Origin: Gracilaria gracilis
Taxonomy: Eukaryota > Rhodophyta > Florideophyceae > Gracilariales > Gracilariaceae
Direction: 5' to 3'
DNA: 64,000 bases
Assembly: GCA_030374805.1 (NCBI GenBank)
Contig: JARGSG010000011.1
Coordinates: 868,001 to 932,000 of the forward strand
Numbering within the stretch: the first letter of the stretch is position 1; each line of letters opens with the position of its first letter. The position numbers and the translations under genes are program-made. This document shows positions 9,831 through 19,501 of this stretch, piece by piece. The notes beneath the pieces are model-generated. The model did no database searches and was not told where the DNA came from. It saw only the letters and a program-made list of their open reading frames with translations.

Positions 9831-10765
9831 TGTGTTCTAAAGCAACGTCGATTCAGATGAGGCGTCAGAAAGGGTGCAGAATGGAAGCTCCCTTTCCCGG
9901 GTGGGGTTGATGAGGGTAGAACAGCAACCAACAGCATCGCCGCTTTTATACGCCAAGATGCACCTCTCTCTCTCAACAAGAAATGATGGCTCAATGGACG
10001 CATGCCTTAGCTCCATGTGCGTGCGTTAGGAGAGTCTTCGAAAATCACTACATGCGCTTGGGAGCCAAGCAATAGACAAAAGCCTTCGACTCTCCCCTAC
10101 AGAACAAATATTTTGCTCGCGGAACCGAACAGTTACGTGGATCAGCATGTCGTGTTGTTAAGGCAAAATCACAACTCTTTATGAATAGTTGTGACCGTAA
10201 GAATGTGAAAGGCTGAGCTACCGCGTGTTCTAAATGTTTAATGGGGACACAGCCGCTTCTTGAACGCTCCGCTCAGAATTCTGTGATCTGTTCTTGTTAG
10301 CAATTCTGGTTAACTATTCAGAGAACGAGAGAAAGAAGAGAATATGCGTATGGCACATGAATATACATGAATCAATACTGATTCAATGACTTCAATCTGA
10401 GAGATATAAGCCAGGGAAAGGCCACGAATCAGGGAAAGAGTGCAGAAATTTGGTACGGAATAGGATGAACTGATTCGTGGTAGATGTTAGATAGATACAT
10501 CAACAAAGAAATGGGAAGGAAGAGCGGATGATCTACCCTGAAGGTAGATACAAAGACCCTCCTTGCGAAGAAAGTGGACGAGTCGTAGTTCTTGGGATGA
10601 ATTCAACATGGTCTACAGCCATTGCACGTATGAAGGGTGGCATTCTTCTTGACACCAGTTTCAAAGCGAGAAGTTGTCATGGTCAAGCGAACGTCTTTGA
10701 AGAGCACCTCATGCTCTTGCCTCGACTTCGGTTGATACCGAACTGGCATAACCACTCTAGATAAC
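9831..10765. other. Intergenic region upstream of two divergent genes
   Basis: No gene is seen in these 935 bp. It holds the TATA box of the secreted-protein gene, a CT-rich stretch just upstream of it (9960-9980), and moderately AT-rich DNA up to the kinase-like gene. Confidence 0.45.
9943..9950 (-). promoter_or_regulatory. TATA box
   Basis: TATAAAAG on the minus strand, about 115 bp before the start codon of the secreted Cys-rich protein. Confidence 0.6.
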
Positions 10766-11478
10766 ATGACAGAACCCCCCACTAAAGCGCAACACTTCGC
10801 CGAGCTTAACGCGGCACGTCGCGAAGACGGAGACTTGTCCCCGCCGCGCATGCTGGTACTTGTAGGAATTCCAGGTACGTCTGCACCACAACCCGACACA
10901 ACCCGGCAACGTTAAAACATCTACAACGCGCTAACAACAGACACAAAACGAACACGTAGGCTCTGGAAAGAGCACCTTTGCAAAGCATTTGAGCGACGTC
11001 GGATGGGCGCGTGTGTCACAAGACGAGCTTGGTAACAGAGGAAGGTGCGAAGTGAAAACGGTCCAGCACCTGCGAATTGGACGAAATGTCGTCATTGATC
11101 GCTGCAACTTCAACAAGGCGCAACGAAAACATTGGGCAGGTACGTCAAACAGCAATCAATGAAACCGGGACATACACGCGAAATACGGGCCGCTGACAGG
11201 CGTGGTGAATCGTACTGCACGTAGATTTTGCCAAAGCGAGAGGAAGCGCTTGTGGCGTGATTGTGTTTGCGACGTCTCTCGGGGAATGCGTGAAACGCGT
11301 GCGCAATAGAACTGATCATCCGACGCTGAAGGGCGACCAGGACGACGAACAGGTGGTGAAGTTTATGGCAGATGAGTTTGTGTTTCCAGATCGCACTGAA
11401 GGGTTTGCGTTCTGTCGCGTCATCCGGTCGGAGGCGGATGAAGAAAGAGTGCTGACGGAAATCTTGGCCGCGCCCTAA
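10766..11478 (+). CDS. Polynucleotide kinase-like P-loop protein (APTX/PNK-type AAA domain)
   Basis: There are three exons: 10766-10874, 10960-11139 and 11225-11478. Both introns are 85 nt with GTACGT donors and TAG acceptors. CTAAC (10931-10935) precedes the first acceptor and CTGAC the second. The first intron splits the Walker A motif, which reads GIPGSGKST after joining. Next come VSQDELGNRG, NVVIDRCNFNKAQRKHW and a lid-like RVRNRTDHPTL. This order matches the kinase-like domain found in plant aprataxin-type proteins and in PNK (PF13671-like), which phosphorylate nucleic acid 5' ends. The protein is short (180 aa) and has no HIT or phosphatase domain, so a role in DNA or RNA end repair is inferred only. 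Confidence 0.8.
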
Positions 11479-11645
11479 CACACAATACGCTAGAAATAGA
11501 GACGAAAGGTGACACGAAAGAGAGACACAAGTTTACTTTAGCGTTAATGCAACGGAGGAAGCACGACGGGTGAAAATGACGTGGGTCGGCAGACGGGAAG
11601 GAGATAGCCGTGGGATGGGGGAAGTGTTTCGACGGCGGGAGGGGG

Positions 11646-11789
11646 CTAATCATCGGTGTCCATGGCGTCCGGCGAGACGTGTGAGGTGGAGTTTGACGAG
11701 TTCATGTTCCCCTTGCTCTTCGTACCGCCCGTTCCTTGCTTAGAGCTGAGGAAGGTTTGATAGTACTCGGACTTGACGTCGTAAATCAT
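11646..11789 (-). CDS. Possible 47-aa protein or terminal exon
   Basis: A short open frame starts at ATG (11787-11789) and ends at TAG. It begins MIYDVKSEYYQTFLSSK, becomes Ser/Thr/Asn-rich, and ends PDAMDTDD. Codon use and the hydrophilic acidic end look protein-like. A pyrimidine-rich CCTTCAG lies directly upstream, so it could instead be the last exon of a spliced gene. The only upstream sequence on this strand is antisense to RCE1, which makes that less likely. No family is recognised. Confidence 0.3.
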   Translation of the reverse strand: MIYDVKSEYYQTFLSSKQGTGGTKSKGNMNSSNSTSHVSPDAMDTDD

Positions 11790-12076
11790 GTCTGAAGGTC
11801 GAGGGCAGCGAAATACTCTTTAGGGCGAAGATGAACAAAAAAGTCTGGCACGACGATGATGTTGCTGTTGGGCGACGACGATGTCTCTCGCCTCCCCGTC
11901 ACGTGCGCGGATCAAACGCGGCGGTTCCAGTCTCAAGTCATTGCCACGGGGCACAGGTGTAGAGCATGTAATACATGCCATGTAGGCGGCACGAATGCAT
12001 GTGCGCGGGCTGCTCATGCGAGCTAGCGAGCACGCCCGAGCTTCGAAAGCGCCATGGTTCTTCGCCACACACCGCC

Positions 12077-12850
12077 ATGACCGAGTGCCCAGCGCCGTCC
12101 ATAAACTTCGTCGAGGCGGCGCTATCTTCGATATTAATCACTGCGTTGTACGTGGGCAGTCTTTATCTCCCGTTCAATCGCGGCGATAGAGATGAGCCTA
12201 CAATTATTCGACGTCGTCTGCTCACGCTGGCTCTTTTGCTCGTTGCGGAGGAATTGTACGTGCGTCAGCGTCTTCACATAGTGGTTGGGCCGCCATTGAT
12301 GCCCGATTTCGACGCCTTGATTGTGGGCTTCTCGCTTACTTCGCTGCTTTACGCGGGGCATCTTGTGGCGGTTCCTGTGCGCGATACGTTGAGGTATTCT
12401 GTTTCGGATCGGCATGAACGATACATGGCTCTACGCAACTATGCGTTGGGCCCGTTGTTAGAGGAGATTTGTTTCAGGAGACATGCTTTGCTGATATGGT
12501 CATGTCATTCAGCGCCGCTTCGCATCATATTCGCCACTACCATGTTTGCGCTGGCACACGTCCATCACGTCGTATCCGTGGGCTATTCTGTCATGTTTAC
12601 CCAGTTTATCATCACCTTTTTGTTCGGCACGTATGCAAGCACATTGTACGTGAACACGCGATCGGTATGGGCTTGTTTCGCGGCTCATGTTGTGTGTAAT
12701 ATGCTCGAATTACCCAACTTCGAAGCGATTTCATCGCATCCGCGCCGAACTCTCATCATTCCTTTCTACGTGATGGCGCTGGCGACTTTTGCCGTCGCGT
12801 TCGCGCCCGTCACCGCGTTGGTACGTCCGCGCAGCTCGGCGTCGCAATGA
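12077..12850 (+). CDS. RCE1: CAAX prenyl protease 2
   Basis: The protein is 257 aa with about six to eight hydrophobic segments. The family signatures are YVGSLYLPF near the N-terminus, GPLLEEICFRRHALL (the Glu-Glu and Arg motif), FALAHVHH (catalytic His) and HVVCNMLELPNF near the C-terminus. RCE1 cleaves the last three residues from prenylated CAAX proteins in the ER membrane. Start choice: an upstream in-frame ATG at 11975 would add 34 Cys-rich residues without family support, so I start at MTECPAPS, just before the first membrane segment. There are no introns. Confidence 0.85.
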   Translation: MTECPAPSINFVEAALSSILITALYVGSLYLPFNRGDRDEPTIIRRRLLTLALLLVAEELYVRQRLHIVVGPPLMPDFDALIVGFSLTSLLYAGHLVAVPVRDTLRYSVSDRHERYMALRNYALGPLLEEICFRRHALLIWSCHSAPLRIIFATTMFALAHVHHVVSVGYSVMFTQFIITFLFGTYASTLYVNTRSVWACFAAHVVCNMLELPNFEAISSHPRRTLIIPFYVMALATFAVAFAPVTALVRPRSSASQ

Positions 12851-13112
12851 ATAACTGCAAACTTTGCGGCCACCAATTTCAAACTCGGAAAGATACAAAA
12901 AGCGCTGCTTCCCGCCTTTTATTTAATTTGAGCGCGCCCTCCCACTGCCCGTTGCCGATATACGAAGGTGATGGTTTACCTACCGACAGCTTCACACTGC
13001 ATCCTGCGTGTAATCTATCTCGCCCGTTGATCCGCCTCACCTGACGTTAAGCCTTCGCGTGTGAGTGCCGAGCTCAGCTCCCGTTCGTTCCGCCTTCGCT
13101 GTTCGTCTGACA

Positions 13113-15023
13113 ATGGTGGGTCGATACCGAGGTCTTCGTGCCGAGTTATCCACCATCCTGGCCGTCGACGAGTACGCCCAACAACCTGTTCAACATGATG
13201 TCCCCCCGCCAAACGAATCCATCTCTGCCCACCTGGCTCATCTCATCACCCGCGCCACCGAACACCCTGATGAGGCTCGCACCGTGTACGCCTATCTCCC
13301 TTCCATCATGCTTCGCATCTTCGGCTTTGCTCCCGGCCAAGGCTGGCTTGAAACTTGTTCCGAACTCCCAAGTCGTGATCGCGATGCCCTCGTGTCCATT
13401 GTTCTTCCTGACGGACCCTTGCATACGTTTTGCACGAAACATACGCGCCCTAGATCGAAGAGTATTGATTTCGTACATGACATGCGCTTTGAGTTTCCCA
13501 GACGCAATTTACCCAGTCTTACAAATCATGCATTGGATGATCAAGACTTATCTCCGCGCACTTCTCGATCTTATCTTGCACCGTTGCTTGCTCCGTCCAT
13601 GCGTAATGAAACGGATGATGTTATTTTCTTATCGCCGCTTGATTACTTCTTCATCTGCATGATTGCGTCTTCTACCTGCAAGTACGTCAATGCTCCTGGT
13701 GCATCTACGACCAAGATTCCGAAGCGATCGCGTTCTATCCCTTCAATACGAGCTCAGTACAATCAGGTGATAAGCGCATATGCTGTTCTACGCGATCCGT
13801 CCGCTGCAGTGGACAACAACGACATTTTCATTCCCACCTGTCTTGACTACTTGATCATTCCATGGGTAACTGCCTCTCCAACAAAACTGCCATATTTATC
13901 AACTTCAACCGCAGATGCGATTGCCACTCTTCTTCTTGCACTACCACCATCGTCTCCGAGAGACCTTGACCTTAGTGCCGAATCTTGCAATCTCGCAACA
14001 AACCGCATGATGAACTTTCGATTTGTAACAAACTCAGGAGCCTTGTATTGTTTTTTACCTTCCATGTTAGACATGATTTTCTCTAACTATGACTCAGCCA
14101 CCCCCATTTTTCCTCTCAACGCTTACATTCGAGTGCTTTCCCTCATGATCGCACCCTGGCGCCAAAGTATCCGCAGCACTGCTGCGCAAATGCTTTTGCC
14201 GAAACCCAAACCTAACAAGGGTCAGCAAGGGAATGGTTCTCAACCTATGACTGCATGGTCGTCCACACTTTCATCTATAAATGCACATTTGCCCTCCTCT
14301 ACTGGTTCCCCGGGCAATGCTACGTCTGTGAAGGAAGCGAAATGGAGGGAAGAGCTTGGACAGAGACATTCCAAATGTGACAAAGCTCTCCTCAGATCTG
14401 CTGTTATACTGGCCGCGAGCATGCACATTGCGTCGTCGGCGGATGGTGTTCGCGTTCTTTCGCTGTTGACCGAAGCAGCACAATCGGCTCGTCTATATTC
14501 TGTCACAGTGCCGGAGGAAGACCCTGATCGTATGGAAGAGCTTCAGCTATGTCTCGATGCCTTGCGAGACCAGAAGTCCCAACTCCAACGCAAAGGAGGT
14601 CATCGTGGAAGAAACTTCATCCCTATTCTTGCGGCCAATCTCGGAGATAAGCCAAGTAATGGAGGTGTGCTCCGAGGTATATCGGAAATTGTTGGTGTCG
14701 GGAGAGGGAAAGTCGTTTCCGCTGTAAATGGAGGGAGTTCATCTAGTACTAGGCGACGCCTGAAAGATTTTCGGGACAACTGGATGGGAAGCGCGCAAGA
14801 TGTGGATGTGCCATTCATTGGAAACGTGTGGGACAGGCCGATTTCTGGTAACGAAAGTGAAATGCTTGTCCTGTTTGCCTACTGGCTTGCTGTTAAGATG
14901 GAACCAAGACTCGGGTTTCTGCCAAATATTCGTTTCTTGGGACAATACTGGGTGTGGGGCTTGATTGCCTTCTTCTGCTTCTTGATATTAGTTACGAAGA
15001 GTGTAGTTGCATCTCTGACTTAG
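13113..15023 (+). CDS. SMPD4 (neutral sphingomyelinase 3)-like membrane protein
   Basis: The protein is 636 aa, single exon. Features seen are SPLDYFFICMIA in the middle, long helical stretches, a low-complexity linker (about residues 360-415), the block MLVLFAYWLAVKMEPRLGF and a single C-terminal membrane anchor (WGLIAFFCFLILVTKSVVA). This arrangement, with the P-L-[DE]-Y-F block and a tail anchor, resembles SMPD4, an ER and nuclear-envelope protein reported to hydrolyse sphingomyelin. The match is from memory and only moderate. The start is the first ATG. The 48 nt of open frame before it have no ATG. Confidence 0.6.
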   Translation: MVGRYRGLRAELSTILAVDEYAQQPVQHDVPPPNESISAHLAHLITRATEHPDEARTVYAYLPSIMLRIFGFAPGQGWLETCSELPSRDRDALVSIVLPDGPLHTFCTKHTRPRSKSIDFVHDMRFEFPRRNLPSLTNHALDDQDLSPRTSRSYLAPLLAPSMRNETDDVIFLSPLDYFFICMIASSTCKYVNAPGASTTKIPKRSRSIPSIRAQYNQVISAYAVLRDPSAAVDNNDIFIPTCLDYLIIPWVTASPTKLPYLSTSTADAIATLLLALPPSSPRDLDLSAESCNLATNRMMNFRFVTNSGALYCFLPSMLDMIFSNYDSATPIFPLNAYIRVLSLMIAPWRQSIRSTAAQMLLPKPKPNKGQQGNGSQPMTAWSSTLSSINAHLPSSTGSPGNATSVKEAKWREELGQRHSKCDKALLRSAVILAASMHIASSADGVRVLSLLTEAAQSARLYSVTVPEEDPDRMEELQLCLDALRDQKSQLQRKGGHRGRNFIPILAANLGDKPSNGGVLRGISEIVGVGRGKVVSAVNGGSSSSTRRRLKDFRDNWMGSAQDVDVPFIGNVWDRPISGNESEMLVLFAYWLAVKMEPRLGFLPNIRFLGQYWVWGLIAFFCFLILVTKSVVASLT

Positions 15024-15958
15024 ATATTTATAACGCTAAAGTCACTTCTACCATTGTCGCTCTATGTTGAGCACGTGTGTTTCTAGATCCCAACAGAGGA
15101 TTGTGGTATAGAACGACTACGCGCCCATTGATAACATGATCCCGTATTTGCCTCTGATTTTGCAGTCCAATGTGCTGTGAAACTTCGTGGAAACAGATGT
15201 TTCCAAGGGCCACAACATCATGTCATCTGAAGAATTGACGTTTATGGTACGAAAGGGCGTTTGCACGCCTCCCTCATAGCCCAGACGTTGTCCCCGTTGA
15301 GATGTGAGATGCATTGATTGATGAGGCCCCAGTTTATTCGTTATCAATCTCAATCTCATCTGCTTAGTTCCACTGTTCAACACAATCCTGGCCCTTCCAA
15401 AAAAAAGTTCCATTCCGTTGACAACCAAACGTTCCATTCATGGGGCTTTCTCGAAGGATGTTCAACGGAAAAGAGGTTTGTCGCCGAAAGCAAACAGCTT
15501 TTTTTTACTACCAAGGGTAGTCGTACCTTTCGTACCTTCTATTCAGTAACGGAATTAGTCTCTAGTATCATGTTAGCTTCAGTACATTCGATATATAGGT
15601 CCTGCGGTTGCACCCATGGTGTCCGTTCTGAACTCATTTTCTGCCAAATACACGAATATGGTTTGTATTGTGAGTGTAAGGCTTGAACCTCGTTTGTCGA
15701 GATGAAGAAATTAACCGCTACTGAGAACAATCTGTCTTCTTGTTCGAATAAGCTCTCAAGAAAGGAACCAGATCGTAACAACGAACAAATAGGAATACTT
15801 CGAAACATGGACCGGCCGAAACATCTTGGGAAATGAGTAAAAACGTCTCACTATCCCTCTTTAGCTGTGTCCGCAAATTTTTCTAAGATAACTCCTCGTT
15901 CTCCGAGGCGAACGAGAAGGATAGCTCTCGAACAGAGCTCCATGCTGTTCTGACCTGC

Positions 15959-16015
15959 ATCGCGGCGAGAAGGTATAAAAAAAAGAGTGGTTTCATCGAA
16001 CCAAATCGCCGCGAT
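15959..16015. repeat. 10-bp inverted repeat with 37-nt loop
   Basis: ATCGCGGCGA (15959-15968) and TCGCCGCGAT (16006-16015) are perfect complements. The loop holds GGTATAAAAAAAAG. A smaller palindrome, AGCTCT/AGAGCT (15923-15939), precedes it. Confidence 0.6.
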
Positions 16016-17178
16016 ATCTTCGTATCTTCCTAAGAAGAGAGATTCGTTTGATGCTTTATTGCAGTATTGTAATAGAAAACTTCGTTCTAAGCAGAATTCA
16101 TAACGGGTTCTGTGCGAAGTGAGAACGAAATGTCCTGTAGATGTTTGATAGGTTCTTGGCCTTTGCAGACTCCACGAAACGATTTCATCGAATAGTTGGC
16201 AGAAGAAGATTGAACATATCCATTGAATGTTCGGATCGTGGTACCGATTGACTTGAAGTCATGAGAAGAGGTTCAACTCCACGAAGTACAGAGCCACTGA
16301 TTAAGTCGCAACCCGCTGGGCCAAGAAATGCGATTTCTCTCAGAGAGGCAAAAGTGGCTTTCTTCTTCTTTATTGTGGACAACAGTATTCTATTACTATA
16401 CTGTAGTAGGGCTTCAGATAAAGCCCTATGCACAAAACACAAAACAAAGAAGAATATATTGACCAACTGTTCTTGAAGGAACAAGATGTGTGTTCCACAG
16501 GAAAGAAAAGATAAGACGATGATAGAAATGATGAAGGAATGGCCGTCAAGGTTATTGGCCCTTTCAAGGATAGAAGGCTTATGTAAGTAGTTTGCGAGTT
16601 TAAGTACATCCCGAGTCCTGTCTTCTTATTGCTTCGAAATATGGAGTAATAAACCACACTTAAGAAGAAAGAAAGAAAAAGGTCATAGTAAGATCGCTGG
16701 CACTGCCCTTCCACATGAGGACACTTGAGAACGTTTCGTCCACGTCGCATGAGTCTCGTATGGATCATCCATGATGATGATCATCATGATGAAGGTAGTG
16801 TTTCGCCGTGGCTTACTGTATGCAGGGTATGTAACTTTTGCATAGTCCTCAGTGCAATGCTTCATTCGTTCCTTCCAGCTTTCTCACCCGTGCACCGCCT
16901 CTCTCGCCAAGTCTAGATATATCAGCACGTTTTGGTGCTCTATCTCAGCTTCGGTACCCCTAGTCATTAACTCGTCATCAATGCTCCGATAGCAAGAATG
17001 AGTCGCCATTATTGTGCAGCTACTGTTTCTTTGCTCAGTGTAGTATTCGTAGGTACAATTGCAATGCGTATATGACGCCCTCATGCTTTCTTATGTACAG
17101 ACAAAAACCGCAGAGTGAACCGCACTCCAATGTCATGGTGAAGACAAATTGACCTTTCTCCTGTATGTATGAGTGTAC

Positions 17179-17181
<3 letters not shown>

Positions 17182-17212
<31 letters not shown>
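17182..17212. repeat. (GA)n microsatellite
   Basis: About 15 uninterrupted GA units. Confidence 0.9.
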
Positions 17213-17217
<5 letters not shown>

Positions 17218-18008
17218 CCAGAAGAATGGCGGGTAGCTAACAGGCACCCCTTGTTCGAGTTTCCTCGCAAGCGTAGAATGCCATTCGCCAAGACTAATGG
17301 GGGAGTTTGCGTTGATGCTGCTGTTTACTGGTTGAAAGCAATGGAATTTGCTATTCTTCACACTGCTATAAATCTATGCTGTACAAAAATATGTAGTAGC
17401 CGACACATGCCATTTGACGCTTTGGTACTAACGACACACACTGGCATGCGCATCAACGTTCGCACGGAAGACACAGCCAGAACCAAACTGCACAGCTAGC
17501 ATGCACGAGTAAGGGCGCAGAACGATCACCAAAAAAATGTAGCGCAACAGCTGTGCAGGAGGAGAAAAGCAATGAACGTGGTTCAATTGTCATCGTTCGC
17601 GAAGAGTACGATGAAAGCAACTGCGGAGGCTGCGTTGTGCGAGTGGTTAGCATGCACACGACTGGAACACTTCGGATATTATATGTTTGGTAGTGATAGC
17701 AAAAGTTGAAGAAACAAATCCAGCACTACATGCATACAGTTATAGATGAAGGCGAAGAGGCTCCAGCCAAGGTAACACACGACAAGACAGATGATAGAAA
17801 ATGAAAAAGGCAGAGACAGATAGGGAGATATGAGAGAGACATGTTTTTGAGGAAAACAAGAACGGTCTGAGGAAAGAAAGATAGATAGATAGAATGGTAT
17901 GTTTCTAAGCGTAGTGAATGTATCAAGTTGCACGTGCGACGAAAGTTTTTTAGCCAAGAGGAAAAGCGATGACAATGACTGCGACGGAGCGATACACAGG
18001 GAGAAGAA

Positions 18009-18479
18009 CTAACATTCAACACTCTTCTGTGCGCATCGACGAACCTTCTTCTTGTAAGCATTCCGATCAGCATTGTACAGCTGAGCAGCCTCCGGGTTTG
18101 CAGGGCTCGAGGGGTTTGGATCCGTGAGCAGCGACTGGATGGAAGTAAGAATTGTATTAACGGTGTAGATGGGAGACCACTTATCCTGAATAATATCCAG
18201 ACAAAGAGTTCCATCAGTGTAGACGTTGGGGTGGAACATCTCGGCGGTGAAGCGCACACGCGGGGGTTTTTCCGGATAGTGCTCGTTGAAGGTGAGACGT
18301 AGACTGTACACACCGCCCTCCCAGGGAGTTTCTGGGGGACCGAAAATGGTGGCACCCCAGACGAAGAGGTTTTCCTCGCTGAGCGGACTGGCGCTGCAGC
18401 CCTCTGGAGGTTCCTGGCGCATGAGTTTGAGATCGGTCATGAGGCGAAGCCTCGCGGCGGACGGGGATGACTGCGACAT
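18009..18479 (-). CDS. UBC2: Ubiquitin-conjugating enzyme E2, RAD6/UBC2 type
   Basis: The protein is 156 aa and a complete E2 fold. It has AARLRLMTDLKLM at the start, HPNVY (the HPN motif at residues 83-85) and TDGTLCLDIIQDKWSP, which places the catalytic Cys at residue 93. LTDPNPSSPANPEAA is characteristic of the RAD6 group. RAD6 works with RAD18 on PCNA and with BRE1 on histone H2B. H2B ubiquitylation promotes COMPASS methylation, and an ASH2-like COMPASS subunit lies at 25.5 kb, though that may be coincidence. The open frame extends upstream, but only as Pro/Leu/His low-complexity sequence in a C-rich leader, so I use the Met at 18477-18479. Confidence 0.93.
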   Translation of the reverse strand: MSQSSPSAARLRLMTDLKLMRQEPPEGCSASPLSEENLFVWGATIFGPPETPWEGGVYSLRLTFNEHYPEKPPRVRFTAEMFHPNVYTDGTLCLDIIQDKWSPIYTVNTILTSIQSLLTDPNPSSPANPEAAQLYNADRNAYKKKVRRCAQKSVEC

Positions 18480-19501
18480 ACCTCCGTCTCTCTTTCGCTT
18501 TCGAGTGGGAGCGGGCGTCGAGGAGTGAGACGCCAGGGTGTGGGTAGGTGGGGGAGGGGGAGGGGTTAGGAGGGTGCGGCGAGGAGTAGCACAGACGGAA
18601 AAAAGAGAATTGACAAGCACGCAACACAGAAGGACGCGCAGGGGAACAAGGCGGGTGGAGGAATAGCGCCGAAGCGTCTGGAAGCACGGCGAGCAAGGAA
18701 GCGGAGCAAGAAACGCACGCAAACGTGAAGGGCGGAGGGCGGCGCAGGAAGAGGCAGCGACGGGAGGGACAAAGTGCGACGAAGAAGAGGGTGGGGGTGG
18801 GGTGGGGTGGGGGGTGGTGAGGTGGAAGGGCGGCAACTGCAAACTTTGCAAAGCTGCGTGCCAGACGCTGCGTGAACAAGGAACACGAAGGGGTCACACG
18901 CGCGCCGCGGCCTCTACAACACGGCAGGAAGGCACGAGGCGCGCGCAACGGTGGCGCGTCGCGCCCACACGCATATCTTACAACGCAGCCAGCGACGCTC
19001 GTCGAGCTGCCGCGCCCCAAAAAACGCCCCGTTTTCGAGCGCCTTCTGTGCGTCGCGTGCGCGGTGAGCGAGTGGCACCAGCGGCGTGCAGCGAGGCGCT
19101 GGCCATGCGCCGAGGCGCTGGCCACGCCTTGCTGGCGCCTGCTGTTATTCGTGTACACGCGCATCCGTGTGCACGTGTATCGCCGGAGCCGATTTGCGCT
19201 ACAGTTACAGTTCAAAATTCAAACTTGGGCACTTGTCAAAGGGCGGTCGGATCAACAGTCGTGGACTCACGCGCTAATAAATGCACCCAAATCGCGCTCC
19301 ACCCCGCCGCCCGACCTCAACGAATATATCTTATACGGCACTGCTCTACGCCGTCCCGCGCACGTCCCGCTTTTGCTCCCGCGTGAGCGAGCGACCATTG
19401 CCGCGTATCTACCGTGTCCTTCCCCATGTGGGCCCATTCTTGAAACGACTCTCAACCGTCGCAGACCACCGCAGACCAACGCACCTACATCGCGCTTCAC
19501 C
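18480..19501. promoter_or_regulatory. Divergent promoter region
   Basis: This lies between the E2 and the MAN1-like gene. It is C-rich on the strand of the E2 gene (18541-18570 and 18789-18830). Long open frames cross it on both strands, but they are compositional and lack conserved content. Confidence 0.45.

Larger units (their letters stand above)
15024..18008. other. 3-kb region without a recognised gene
   Basis: This is AT-richer than the flanks. Short frames of up to about 130 codons occur on both strands, but none has a recognisable protein pattern. It holds an inverted repeat at 15959-16015, a self-complementary ATGATGATCATCAT site near 16775-16795, and a GA microsatellite. It may contain an unrecognised non-coding RNA or decayed mobile DNA. 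Confidence 0.45.

Noticed and set aside
15318-16768. Several 100-130-codon frames on both strands.
   Set aside because: Serine/leucine-rich random frames with no domains, which overlap each other on opposite strands.
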